From Paenibacillus pasadenensis (lineage in GTDB: Bacteria > Bacillota > Bacilli > Paenibacillales > Paenibacillaceae): a DNA stretch of 64,000 bases. The translations under genes and the position numbers were made by a program. Where the stretch lies: assembly GCF_023715725.1 (NCBI RefSeq), contig NZ_JAMBOT010000004.1, positions 248,001 to 312,000 on the forward strand. The letters run 5' to 3'. Under the pieces are notes generated by a model, which was not told the origin of the DNA, did no database searches, and saw only the letters and a list, made by a program, of their open reading frames with translations. Of the stretch, positions 24,208 through 33,103 are shown in pieces. The stretch's first letter is position 1. Every line of letters starts with the position of its first letter.

Positions 24208-24453
24208 ATGAGCGAAAACGCACAAAGCACGATGTACGATGAAGTTCTGGATGTTCTTGACAAGCTTCGTCCCTTCCTGCAGCGCGATGGCGGCGACGTT
24301 GAACTCGTGGATGTAGAGGACGGCATCGTCAAGCTCCGTCTCGTAGGCGCCTGCGGCAGCTGCCCAAGCTCCACGATTACGCTGAAGGCCGGCATCGAAC
24401 GCGCCCTGCTTGAAGAAGTGGAAGGCGTGCAAGAGGTTGTCCAAGTATTCTAA
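24208..24453 (+). CDS. NifU C-terminal domain Fe-S scaffold (YutI type)
   Basis: An 81-residue protein consisting of a NifU C-terminal domain with the cluster-binding motif GACGSCPSS. The ATG at 24208 has AAGGAG nine bases upstream; a TATAAT box lies at 24179-24184 with a weak TTTTCA -35. It probably acts as a scaffold or carrier for Fe-S clusters, complementing the HesB-type carrier at 20662. It is followed by a strong terminator. Confidence 0.92.
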   Translation: MSENAQSTMYDEVLDVLDKLRPFLQRDGGDVELVDVEDGIVKLRLVGACGSCPSSTITLKAGIERALLEEVEGVQEVVQVF

Positions 24454-24482
24454 TCCAGCATTTCCGGATGTTCGGAATTTGA

Positions 24483-24521
24483 AACGGCTGGCTCCCCCGC
24501 AGGGATGCCAGCCGTTTTTTG
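24483..24521 (+). terminator. Intrinsic terminator
   Basis: AACGGCTGGC...GCCAGCCGTT followed by TTTTG. It separates the NifU-domain gene from the convergent SDR gene. Confidence 0.85.
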
Positions 24522-24522
24522 T

Positions 24523-25323
24523 TTATTCACTTTTGGGCGAAGGTTTGATGCTTGTCCGAATAGGATCGAAGCCCCCGGTTACGTCAATGATATTGCCGGT
24601 CAGAAAATCCGATTGCGGCAGGCACAAAAAAGCGATAACCCGGGCAACGTCTTCACCGGTTCCGGGACGGCCGAGCGGGGACTCGACATCAGAGATGCCC
24701 TGGACGTCGGATATTGATTTCTCCTTGTTAGCTCCGCGAATATCTCCTGGACAGACCATGTTGACAGTAATGCCGTACTGCCCTTCCTCTACCGCCAATG
24801 TTTTGGTGAAGGAGACGAGGCCTGTTTTGGCTGCCGCATAAACGGCCCGATGAGGCCAAGCTCTCCCTTCCATCGCATGGCCAAAGCCAAAATGAATGAC
24901 GCGCCCCCAGCGCCGCTCTCTCATGCCTGGCAGCAAATGGCGGTCAAGCAGCATCGCGCCGAGCAGGTTGCCGTGCAGCATCGCGATAATTTCTTCTTCC
25001 TCATAATCGGCGAATACCCGCCGCTCGCGAATGAAAGGTCCGGCATTGTTGACCAGAATATCAATCTGTCCGGTCAGTTCCAACGCTTCCCGCGCCAGCT
25101 TGCCGGCTTCACCCTGCTGGGCAAGATCCGCCTGGATCGCGCTGACCCGTACGCCATATTGGCTTCTCAGCTGCTCAGCCAGCTGTTCGGCGTCTGCGGC
25201 GCTGGAGCGGTAATTAAGCACGACATCACAGCCAAAACGGGCCAGCTCCTCAGCCGCCCGTTTGCCCAGCCCTTTGGCGCTGCCGGTGATCAGCGCTGTT
25301 TTCCCTTGCAGCTGTAACTCCAC
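24523..25323 (-). CDS. Short-chain dehydrogenase/reductase with atypical active site
   Basis: A 266-residue SDR. The cofactor motif is TGSAKGLGKRAA, NAG is present (ILVNNAGPF), and the catalytic YxxxK is YAAAK. The usual serine position in the strand before it reads RVIHFGFGHAM, with no Ser at the expected place, so catalysis may be altered. I use the GTG at 25323, just after AGGAGGAG; the ATG further upstream lies inside the next gene. It is probably cotranscribed with the HEPN and UbiD genes. Substrate unknown. Confidence 0.85.
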   Translation of the reverse strand: MELQLQGKTALITGSAKGLGKRAAEELARFGCDVVLNYRSSAADAEQLAEQLRSQYGVRVSAIQADLAQQGEAGKLAREALELTGQIDILVNNAGPFIRERRVFADYEEEEIIAMLHGNLLGAMLLDRHLLPGMRERRWGRVIHFGFGHAMEGRAWPHRAVYAAAKTGLVSFTKTLAVEEGQYGITVNMVCPGDIRGANKEKSISDVQGISDVESPLGRPGTGEDVARVIAFLCLPQSDFLTGNIIDVTGGFDPIRTSIKPSPKSE

Positions 25324-25342
25324 ACGTCTCCTCCTCGCCGGA

Positions 25343-26068
25343 TTACCCGGCCGTCGGGCTCGGGTTGCGGGTGATCCCTTTTTCCATATAGACAAAAGCC
25401 AGCTTTAGAGAAGCGGAGGCCATATCAAGCCCGCTCTGCAAATCCTCCATCTGCGACTTTACATCCTCCAGCTTAATTTCGTCGCCCAAGTTCAGATGCA
25501 TCTGAATAAGATCGTCCTGCAGCTCCGAATTTAAGTTGTGGATCTCCTCGTTGCGCCGTTTGCGCAGCCTTACGACGGGTTTGTCGTAGCTGTTCTTGAG
25601 TTCGGTCAGAGGGCGGGCGAGTTCAAGATGAACCTGCTTTTCCCGCATCCGCCGCAGCACCGTGAAGTAGGAGAAACGCTCCTTGAACTCCTCGGTGTTG
25701 AGCTCGAGAGCGTCATTCAGCAGCGTGCCCAGCTTGTCCAGCAGGGCAAAAAGGCGGATGAACGCGTTTTTGTCAAAATAAACGTATCGGCGGTAATTCA
25801 ATCTTTCCTCAGGCGGCATTTGCTCCAGAGAGCGGCTTGTCACCAGCGCTCCGAAACGGGAAGAGGCATAACAGCTCTGCTCCAGCTCATCCAGCGAAGC
25901 CAATAAACCGAGTGTCATTACTTCACGCGTGCGTGTTTTATGATCGCGGTCTCGCCCGGAAGCGACAACCTCATGCAGCGCGGAAGCATAAGCTTGCATT
26001 GCCTGAACCGCTTCGGCAATCGGTCCATGCGGCTGGTAGGGCTCTTCGCCAAACAATATCCGAAGCAT
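25343..26068 (-). CDS. HEPN-domain protein (Cthe_2314-like)
   Basis: A 241-residue, almost entirely helical protein. Near residue 190 it has KRRNEEIHN, which gives the R-x4-H signature of HEPN domains, with Asn directly after the Arg as in active HEPN ribonucleases. The overall look fits the Cthe_2314-like HEPN family found in Firmicutes. AGGAGG precedes the ATG. No nucleotidyltransferase antitoxin partner lies beside it; it is between an SDR and a UbiD gene. RNase activity is possible but unproven. Confidence 0.65.
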   Translation of the reverse strand: MLRILFGEEPYQPHGPIAEAVQAMQAYASALHEVVASGRDRDHKTRTREVMTLGLLASLDELEQSCYASSRFGALVTSRSLEQMPPEERLNYRRYVYFDKNAFIRLFALLDKLGTLLNDALELNTEEFKERFSYFTVLRRMREKQVHLELARPLTELKNSYDKPVVRLRKRRNEEIHNLNSELQDDLIQMHLNLGDEIKLEDVKSQMEDLQSGLDMASASLKLAFVYMEKGITRNPSPTAG

Positions 26069-26095
26069 CAGTCGCTGCCTCCTCTACGTTGTAAT

Positions 26096-27868
26096 TCAAG
26101 CTCCGGGGAAATATTCCTTCCAGCGCTTGTCCACCAGTTGAACGATATCTTCGCGCGGGAAAAGCTCATCCGGATATCCTGGTTTCATGCGGGCATCGAT
26201 GACGATTGGCAGATGGTACGCCAGATGATGGCGCCGCGCGTCAGCGAGCGCATAAATGTCATCCGCCGGGTTGAAGCGCGTAAATACCGTCCACAGGAAT
26301 GGCGTCTGAGCGGATGCAACCTCTTTGGCGTCGTCCACAAGCACGATAAGCGGCCATTCCGTGCCGCGTGACGCAACTCGCTCGAGCAGCTTGGAAGGAA
26401 GCTCAGAATCCGCCTCGTAAGCTGCACCGGAAACGACGAGACAGCCTTTGCAGTAAACGGCGATGTCGTTAATCTCCGCAATCGGCCCCTCGGTATATTC
26501 ATAGGGCAAGCTGCGCACCGGCTCACCGACGCCCATCAGCAGCGCTTTACTGCCATGGTTGAGCTTGCCGCTTGTATAATCCAGCGTGTCATGCGCCGTA
26601 TTGTCAAATATGAACAGATCCGTTTCCGGCTGAAACCGCTCCAAAATTGTTTCCAGCAGCACGTCAAACTTGGACAAGTCTACCGGCTGGTCCGTCAGCA
26701 TGAGGAATTTGGTCAGCGTCAGCTGGCCTTCGCCAAGTATGCGGAAGCCTGTCGCCAGAGCTTCACGCGAGTAGCTTTCGCGCACGACGGCCGCTGCGAG
26801 CGCGTGTACGCCCGTTTCAGCATAAGCCCAAAGGTCTTTAACGCCAGGCATCGCCATCGGAAATGCAGGGCTAAGCAGCCTTTGCAAATATTCGCCGAGA
26901 TAATAATCTTCCTGGCGCGGCTTGCCGACAATAGTCGCCGGATAGATCGCGTCCTTGCGGTGATGCACATGTTTGACATTGAACACAGGGAAGTCATGCT
27001 GCAGCGAGTAATAACCGAAGTGGTCGCCGAACGGCCCTTCCGGGCGGCGCAGATGAGGCGGCACCGTGCCGTGGATGGCAAACTCCGCCTCTGCCGGAAT
27101 GCGGTGGCGGCCAAGCGGGTCCTGCGTTACCGGCAGCTTGCTGCCCAAAATAAGCGAAGCGATCAACAGCTCCGGCAGATGCTCCGGCACCGGGGCGATT
27201 GCCGCCGCGATCAATGCTGGAGGACCGCCGAGGAATACGCTTACGGGAAGCTCCTGATTCAGCTTCTCGGCTTCATGGTAGTGAAAGCCGCCGCCCTTGT
27301 GAATTTGCCAGTGCATGCCGGTTGTATTGTCATCAAAAATCTGCATGCGGTACATGCCGAGATTATGCTTTTTCGGGTGCTGCGGATGCTCCGTATATAC
27401 AAGCGGAAGCGTGACGAAAGGACCGCCGTCCTCCTGCCAGCTGGTCAGGAACGGCAGCCCCTTCAAAGGCGCCTCTCGGCGCACCTGCTGAAGCACGGGC
27501 GCGGAGCTGCTCGGAACTTCTTTCAGACCGACCTTGAGCAGGTCGAATACCATGTTGCGCTCGCCCCAGATAGCGCTCATCGTTGGGGGAAGCAGCCTGT
27601 CGGCGGCGCCTATAATTGTTTTCATCAGCTGCTCCGGCTTACTGCCGAAGGCCAGATCAACACGGCGAGCCGTTCCGAACATATTGGTAAGCACGGGGAA
27701 TGTGCTTCCTTTCACATTCGTGAATAGCAGGGCTGGACCCTCCTGCTCAATAACCCGGCGGTGAATCTCAGCCAATTCCAGATTGGGATCAACCGGCGCA
27801 TCGATAACGGCCAGATCGCCGTCCGCACGGAGCGCTTCCGTGAACTGCTTCAAATTCGCAAAATTCAT
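26096..27868 (-). CDS. UbiD-family prenylated-FMN decarboxylase (menaquinone, MqnL-like candidate)
   Basis: A 590-residue UbiD-type enzyme. Typical elements are GMYRMQIFDDNTTGMHWQIH, GGFHYHEAE, the P-EGPFGDHFGYYS segment and the conserved Glu-rich active-site region. The ATG at 27868 overlaps the ctaA stop as ATGA, which fixes the start. UbiD enzymes need prenylated FMN from a UbiX partner, which is not in this window. Given mqnE nearby, it is a good candidate for decarboxylation in the futalosine menaquinone pathway, but the family also decarboxylates many aromatic acids. Confidence 0.85.
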   Translation of the reverse strand: MNFANLKQFTEALRADGDLAVIDAPVDPNLELAEIHRRVIEQEGPALLFTNVKGSTFPVLTNMFGTARRVDLAFGSKPEQLMKTIIGAADRLLPPTMSAIWGERNMVFDLLKVGLKEVPSSSAPVLQQVRREAPLKGLPFLTSWQEDGGPFVTLPLVYTEHPQHPKKHNLGMYRMQIFDDNTTGMHWQIHKGGGFHYHEAEKLNQELPVSVFLGGPPALIAAAIAPVPEHLPELLIASLILGSKLPVTQDPLGRHRIPAEAEFAIHGTVPPHLRRPEGPFGDHFGYYSLQHDFPVFNVKHVHHRKDAIYPATIVGKPRQEDYYLGEYLQRLLSPAFPMAMPGVKDLWAYAETGVHALAAAVVRESYSREALATGFRILGEGQLTLTKFLMLTDQPVDLSKFDVLLETILERFQPETDLFIFDNTAHDTLDYTSGKLNHGSKALLMGVGEPVRSLPYEYTEGPIAEINDIAVYCKGCLVVSGAAYEADSELPSKLLERVASRGTEWPLIVLVDDAKEVASAQTPFLWTVFTRFNPADDIYALADARRHHLAYHLPIVIDARMKPGYPDELFPREDIVQLVDKRWKEYFPGA

Positions 27869-28797
27869 GAAGTCCGTCCTTCCTGTCTTTTCCAAGCCTG
27901 GAAGCCAAGGTCGACCAGAATGGAAAACAAGATCGTAATAATAAAGTTGTGAATCATATTCGTAAAAATAAACCAGTTTTCATCGCCAATTGTCGCGGTC
28001 AGCCAAGCTCCGCTAAAAATTTGGCAAATAACCAAAATCAGAATCCACATCGCCGACTTTGTCATCCGGTCTGCCGCTCCCGCATGTTTGCGGATGTGAA
28101 CAAACAGCCAAACAAATACAAAAAACAGCAGCATCGCCGCTACGCGGTGAGTGAACACAGCGCCAGTCGCTCCGCTCAGATCGCTCGGAATAACTTCTCC
28201 GTTGCAGGTCGGCCAGCCGAGACAGCCTCCGCCGGAATCCGTGTGACGAACGTAAGCGCCCAAATAAACAACGACATAGCAATAAATGCAAGCGCCAAGC
28301 ACAAGCGAATAGATCGAACGCGGCATAGAGCGATCCTCGCCCGCTAGTTTGCCTTTGCTTATTCTTGAAATCCAAAGCACTAGCAAAACAGTGGAGGCGA
28401 CAGCAAGCAGCGAGATGCCGAAGTGAAGCGCCATAATAGGCGGGCTTTGCGGCCACATGACGGCAGCTGCTCCCATCAGTGCTTGAATAATCGTGAATGC
28501 GAGCGTAGCGCCCGCATACCAGAGCGGCTCGCGGTAGGCGTAGCGCCGGTATAATTGCAAGGTTAACACAAAGGTGGCAACAACAATAATGCCAACAACG
28601 CCGGTTACAGCGCGATGAGAATATTCAATTGCGGTCTCAAGCGTGAATGCGGGTATAAACTCGCCGTTGCACAGCGGCCAGTCATCGCCGCAGCCCCGAC
28701 CGGAGCCGGTATTGGTCACAAGTGCGCCTGCCATAAGGACGGCAAACATGCCGATACAGGACATCCATGCAAGCAGGCGGTAAGCTCGGGAGATCAT
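27865..28797 (-). CDS. ctaA: Heme A synthase CtaA
   Basis: A 310-residue protein with eight transmembrane helices in two similar four-helix halves. The paired extracellular cysteines typical of Bacillales CtaA are present in both halves (CGDDWPLC and CLGWPTC), as are heme-ligand histidines (IEYSHRAVTG, MALHFGIS, VFTHRVAA, MIHNFI). It converts heme O to heme A for cytochrome aa3-type oxidase. AAGGGG lies upstream of the ATG. It is the first gene of a transcript that continues into the UbiD gene by a four-base overlap; ctaB lies 19 kb away. Confidence 0.95.
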   Translation of the reverse strand: MISRAYRLLAWMSCIGMFAVLMAGALVTNTGSGRGCGDDWPLCNGEFIPAFTLETAIEYSHRAVTGVVGIIVVATFVLTLQLYRRYAYREPLWYAGATLAFTIIQALMGAAAVMWPQSPPIMALHFGISLLAVASTVLLVLWISRISKGKLAGEDRSMPRSIYSLVLGACIYCYVVVYLGAYVRHTDSGGGCLGWPTCNGEVIPSDLSGATGAVFTHRVAAMLLFFVFVWLFVHIRKHAGAADRMTKSAMWILILVICQIFSGAWLTATIGDENWFIFTNMIHNFIITILFSILVDLGFQAWKRQEGRTS

Positions 28798-28983
28798 AAC
28801 TTAGGTTTTCACCCCTTCTTCCTATGGATACAAACCTCATTATAGCGGCAAAAAAATGCAAAAGCCATGTTGAAAATGTGACGATACTGTCAGCATTCCA
28901 AGGCTTTAATGAGAGCTTTGAAGCGCCTTTGTGGGCGGTTAGTACCGGCTATAGTGTGCCCCGAAGACGGATTGTTCCATCAT

Positions 28984-29014
28984 GAAAAAAGCCGGGCCAA
29001 ATGGCCCGGCTTTC
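28984..29014 (-). terminator. Intrinsic terminator of the thioredoxin-like gene
   Basis: A perfect GCCGGGCC-AAAT-GGCCCGGC stem. On the minus strand it is followed by six T residues. Confidence 0.85.
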
Positions 29015-29026
29015 TGCGCTTCCTTA

Positions 29027-29371
29027 TCAGCCCGGAAGTGCATCCGCAACTTCCAGCGCACGGTCGAGAAATTGCTCGATTTCCTCACGCGATTTGCGCA
29101 GCTTATTCACAAAGCGGACAAGCTCTTTGCCCTCGCGGAAAGCGATAAAGCTCGGAATGCCCAAAATATTCAGCTCGGAGCAAAGGTCAGGCATATCGTC
29201 CCGGTCAATTTCGACAAATACGATTCGGCCTGCGTATTTCTGCTCTACGTCCGGCATGAAGGGGTCAATAAAATGACAATCCGGACACCAGGTTGTTTTG
29301 AATACGGCTACCGTAACGATTGGTTGTGCCGCTGTTTCGCGAAACTGCTCTTCGGTTGTAAGCTTCTGCAT
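29027..29371 (-). CDS. Thioredoxin-like protein (CPDC active site)
   Basis: A 114-residue thioredoxin fold with active site TTWCPDCHF and the cis-proline in LGIPSFIAF. CPDC differs from the CGPC of canonical thioredoxin and is common in the YtpP/YusE-like group. AAGGAAG precedes the ATG. It has no signal peptide, so it is cytoplasmic. It is close behind the lipoprotein gene (18 bases) and may be cotranscribed with it. Confidence 0.9.
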   Translation of the reverse strand: MQKLTTEEQFRETAAQPIVTVAVFKTTWCPDCHFIDPFMPDVEQKYAGRIVFVEIDRDDMPDLCSELNILGIPSFIAFREGKELVRFVNKLRKSREEIEQFLDRALEVADALPG

Positions 29372-29389
29372 CGATGATCTTCCTTTCTT

Positions 29390-31012
29390 CTAGCCTACCT
29401 CACGCTGGAGCTCGAGGTATCGATCGTAATCATAGTCGCTCTGATTCACCTTAAGTGATGCGCCAAACAGCTTGGCAAAATCACGTGCCGGCACATAAAG
29501 CGCATCGTCCACTACGGTAGCGGGGAAGCTGAGCTGGGATTTAACGCCGTTTGCGTAAACCACCTTGCTGCCTTTCGCTACGTAGATGGTGCGGCCTTTA
29601 GCCCCGTCATCTATTCTCCACTTTTTACGCGCTTTATCATACGCTACCGTTGCTCCGAAGCTGTCCGCAAGCGTGCGCAGCGGAACAAGCGTTACGCCGG
29701 ACGGCGTGGAAATAAAGGAATCATAATACCCATAGGAATAAAACGCGGCTGACTGCAGCCCTGCCTGAAAGTCGTTTTTCAGCAGCTTGTAGGCATCGGA
29801 GCTTTTATCAAAATCAAGCAGTAGACGGGACGAGCCGGCATCGTTGCTAACCCAGCGGTCCATCGTCCAGCTTTTGTCCGATGGAGCCGGACGGTCTGCG
29901 CTAACCGCGCCGTTCACGTTCCAGCTGTCCGATTGAATGCGCAAGGAAACCGAGCTGATCGGGAACACTTCCCCGTCTGCGTCCGCAACCGCCGGCTTCC
30001 AAAGCAGCGCAGCGTCCAGCTTGCGAATGTCCAGGCTTCCATCCAGCAGAAGCTTCACGTTTACGGAAGAAGCAGGAGAGAACATTTCCTCCAAGCCGCC
30101 AGCTTCACGGGCCTCCTGCATGGAGTCTGCCGTTTCCTGAAGCAGCTCGCCGATTGCTTCCGTGCCTTCTTCAACGAAGGCTTCCTTATCGGAGTCCAGC
30201 AGCGGTCCACCGTCCTCCCCGGTTACTCCCGATTCCGGGTGATCCTGAAACACCTCGAATAAGCTGTTCAGCATTTCATGCATACCGTCCGGATCGGCGA
30301 TCAGAGCTTTCACATAGGATTGCGCCCAGTCAAACAGCTCCATTCCTTGCCAGCCTGCGTCAACCTGCCAAGCCGCTTTGCCGCCTCCATATACATCGTC
30401 GGTAACAGGTTTTACATCAAGCCTGGTTGCGTTCGGCAGATTGGAAATCCAGTAACCGCCGACTCGATCAATCAGCTCTTCCGCAACATCTCCTACAGAC
30501 TCCGTAGAAGCATCCGTCGCGACTTGTTCGCCAACCGGAGCAACAGCCTCCTCCAGAACCGAATCAAGCGGCGCGCCGTCTACCAGATCGCCTCCAAGCC
30601 CAAGCAGCGACTCCTCATCAAGCGGAATGACGACTGGACGTTTAAGCCCGTCTATTTGAAGAACGGCCTGCTTTTCATCCTGACGGAAAGAAAAGCCGAC
30701 CTCCCTATCGCCAAGCACCAGCGCACCATCAATAGACTGCCGGGAGGCGTTTTCCTTTTTGCTGGAGTCAATGACGATCTTCACTTCGCTTAGCAGCTCC
30801 AGCATGCGGCGTTCGCGATCGTTCAAACCTTCATAAGCCTCTTCCGCAAAATCAATGTTCAGCGTTACGCTGCCCCGGCTTTCTTGCGTCTCGGCTTTTA
30901 ATGCCTTAACAATCATAGAATTCAGTTCAAGGCCTGCTACCGACTGGCAGCCGGCAACGACGAGCATCACTGTGCAGAGCGCGATGATCGCCTTCATTTT
31001 AATTTTTTTCAT
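29390..31012 (-). CDS. Lipoprotein with C-terminal copper-amine-oxidase-N (stalk) domain
   Basis: A 540-residue protein with a lipobox (MLVVAGCQS, Cys 22). The body up to about residue 400 is acidic and unassigned. The C-terminal 110 residues form a Cu_amine_oxidase_N-type stalk domain (VTLVPLRTLADSFGATVAYD, LYVPARDFAKLFGASL), a common cell-surface module in Paenibacillus that is not itself an oxidase. It is therefore predicted to sit on the outer face of the membrane. The ribosome site (GAGGG) is weak. Confidence 0.82.
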   Translation of the reverse strand: MKKIKMKAIIALCTVMLVVAGCQSVAGLELNSMIVKALKAETQESRGSVTLNIDFAEEAYEGLNDRERRMLELLSEVKIVIDSSKKENASRQSIDGALVLGDREVGFSFRQDEKQAVLQIDGLKRPVVIPLDEESLLGLGGDLVDGAPLDSVLEEAVAPVGEQVATDASTESVGDVAEELIDRVGGYWISNLPNATRLDVKPVTDDVYGGGKAAWQVDAGWQGMELFDWAQSYVKALIADPDGMHEMLNSLFEVFQDHPESGVTGEDGGPLLDSDKEAFVEEGTEAIGELLQETADSMQEAREAGGLEEMFSPASSVNVKLLLDGSLDIRKLDAALLWKPAVADADGEVFPISSVSLRIQSDSWNVNGAVSADRPAPSDKSWTMDRWVSNDAGSSRLLLDFDKSSDAYKLLKNDFQAGLQSAAFYSYGYYDSFISTPSGVTLVPLRTLADSFGATVAYDKARKKWRIDDGAKGRTIYVAKGSKVVYANGVKSQLSFPATVVDDALYVPARDFAKLFGASLKVNQSDYDYDRYLELQREVG

Positions 31013-31087
31013 AGACCCACGTCCCTCTCGCTCTCCTAAAATCTCGTCTATTCTATCACGACTGGGAACGGATGGGAACAGAATCTA

Positions 31088-32767
31088 TTAGGCGCTTGCC
31101 GATGTTTCGGAAGAGCGGCGACCGAAACGCCGGACGAACGGAAGCAGCAGCTTGCGCAGCGGGCCCGGGAAGCTTTTCGCATCGTCCTCGCGGATAACGC
31201 CGAGCGCAATGAGCAGGAACAGATAGAACAGGCCGCAGACGAGGCTTGTCGCAATTGTTCCGGCAAGGAACACAAGCTTGGCGTGCATCACCGTGCCCAA
31301 TATGCCGCGGACGGTCATATCCGTGCCGAAGCCAGCGCCAGCCGTAATTGCGATTGCGATCAGGTAAGGCATCCAGCGCTTGCCAAGCACCCGCAGCTGC
31401 ACCTTTTGACGGATTGCCAGCAGGTTGAGCACTGTTATGACAACGAAGCAGAGCGTCGATGCAAGCACAAAGCCGTAACCGCCCATAACCGGGCCAAGCA
31501 GGAAGCTGCCGAGCACCTTGACGCCGTAGCCGATCAGAGTGCTGATCATCGCCGGGCGCGGCTTGCCAAGCCCAAACAGAATCGAGTTGGTCGTCATCAT
31601 TGTAATTTGAAAAATCGTACCGATGGACAGCGCGGCAACCATGCCGCTTGCCGCCGGATCGGCGAACAGCAGGCCGTTGATGCTGTGCGCGCCTACTGTC
31701 AGCAGCAGCGCAGCCGGGACGCCTGTAAATACAACAATGCGCATAACGAGGGATGCCTGGCGCTGCACCTCGTCCAGCTTGCCTACGGAATAAGCGGCGG
31801 ACAGCACCGGCAAAATCGACTGGCTGAGCGCAATGGCGAGTATTGGCGGGATGCCGGCTATGGATTGGCCGTTGTAAATTAAGTAGTCGCGGATTAACTT
31901 TGCAGCCGCTTCCGTTTCGTAGAATCCCGCTGTCCAGCGTACAAAAAACGATGAGTCCATCAAATAGATGAACTGCACGGTCATTGCCGTGACAACAACC
32001 GGGATCGACATGGAGAAAATTTCCTTGTAGATACTGCTGAGCTTCAGCGGGGAACCTGCAGTGCGCGGAGCCTGAGCTGCTGCCGATGCTTCCGCTCCAG
32101 CGGCGAGCGCTTCTGCGAGATCCGACTGTTTCAGCTTGCGTGCGTAATAGAGCATAACGAGAAAAGCTCCGACGCTGCCGAATACGCTGCCGAACGTAGC
32201 GGCTGCGGATACCCACGAATCCCCCCAGCCCCAATTGAACACAGTGACGGCAAGCGCAATACCCAGCACAACGCGCGCGATCTGCTCCATGATTTGCGAG
32301 ATGCCGCCCGCACTCATCATTTGTCGGCCCTGGAAGTAGCCGCGCATCATGGCGATAACCGGGAACAGGATGAGCGCAGGGGCTATCGCCCGGACGGATG
32401 AAGTCGCTTCCGGCGATTTGACGATATGTGTGGCATACCAAGGAGCAAGAACGTAGAGAAGTACGGCTAGCAATACGCCCGTGACGGCCCCAAATAGCAA
32501 ACCTGCGCGATAAATACGCTGGGCTTCGTCGGGTCGGCCAAGCGCATAACGCTCCGATACCATTTTACTGATTGCGCTTGGAATACCTGCAGTCGCGATG
32601 ACAAGCAGATAAAGATAGACGTTATTGGCGATGGCGAGATATCCGGAACCGCCGCCAGTGAATAGATAGTCCAGCGGAACGCGCTGGAACAACCCCAGCA
32701 CGCGGGCAATAAGGGCAGCCGCTGCGAGGATGAGCGTACCGCGAATGAGAGAGTCTTTTTTGGACAT
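31088..32767 (-). CDS. MurJ/SpoVB-like lipid flippase (YtgP type)
   Basis: A 559-residue polytopic membrane protein with about 14 helices, starting MSKKDSLIRGTLILAAAALI. Signature stretches such as GRVP-like LGLFQRVPLDYLF and FPVIAMMRGYFQGRQ fit the MATE-like polysaccharide export/SpoVB branch of the MOP superfamily. In Firmicutes this branch includes YtgP, a lipid II flippase, and SpoVB, which acts in cortex synthesis. The start at 32767 has AAGGAAGAAGGA upstream with rather long spacing; a longer frame to 32866 has no support. Confidence 0.88.
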   Translation of the reverse strand: MSKKDSLIRGTLILAAAALIARVLGLFQRVPLDYLFTGGGSGYLAIANNVYLYLLVIATAGIPSAISKMVSERYALGRPDEAQRIYRAGLLFGAVTGVLLAVLLYVLAPWYATHIVKSPEATSSVRAIAPALILFPVIAMMRGYFQGRQMMSAGGISQIMEQIARVVLGIALAVTVFNWGWGDSWVSAAATFGSVFGSVGAFLVMLYYARKLKQSDLAEALAAGAEASAAAQAPRTAGSPLKLSSIYKEIFSMSIPVVVTAMTVQFIYLMDSSFFVRWTAGFYETEAAAKLIRDYLIYNGQSIAGIPPILAIALSQSILPVLSAAYSVGKLDEVQRQASLVMRIVVFTGVPAALLLTVGAHSINGLLFADPAASGMVAALSIGTIFQITMMTTNSILFGLGKPRPAMISTLIGYGVKVLGSFLLGPVMGGYGFVLASTLCFVVITVLNLLAIRQKVQLRVLGKRWMPYLIAIAITAGAGFGTDMTVRGILGTVMHAKLVFLAGTIATSLVCGLFYLFLLIALGVIREDDAKSFPGPLRKLLLPFVRRFGRRSSETSASA

Positions 32768-33103
32768 GGTAGGGTCAATCCTTCTTCCTTGCAATTTATC
32801 CGTACGGACAAGGTGAACCGGCTGCTGCCGTCCTATGAACAAAATACACCTCTGACAGTGTATCACAATTTAGGGGCCAGTACGGAAAAAAGCCCGTTCG
32901 CCTACTGATAGAGGCGTTGCATTTGAAATCCCTAATGAATACGGACGTTTTCTTGAAAAAGTTTTGCGGCCGATTGATAGAATGCGCAACTAAGCTATCT
33001 GTACCGTAGCATCTACTTCAAATAAGTCAAAAAGACGTGCCGGTTGGCACGTCTTTTATGGATAAATGAGCGTTTCAAGCGGGCTCCGCTTGATCGCTGA
33101 GGC
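32768..33103. other. 336-base gap
   Basis: It contains the terminator at 33028-33058. Otherwise it is moderately AT-rich with no convincing promoter, repeat or RNA motif. Confidence 0.4.
33028..33058. terminator. Intrinsic terminator, mainly for the ThuA-like gene
   Basis: A perfect AAAAGACGTGCC-GGTT-GGCACGTCTTTT stem, symmetric and usable in both directions. On the minus strand it lies 45 bases beyond the ThuA-like stop. Confidence 0.8.

Noticed and set aside
26555..27727. 390-codon plus-strand frame opposite UbiD
   Set aside because: Antisense shadow of a clearly conserved gene; Arg/Gln/His-rich composition typical of GC-rich antisense frames.
31056..32441. 461-codon frame on the flippase strand
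   Set aside because: Shadow frame of the MurJ/SpoVB-like gene; composition is Arg/His/Cys-rich without hydrophobic segments or ribosome site.
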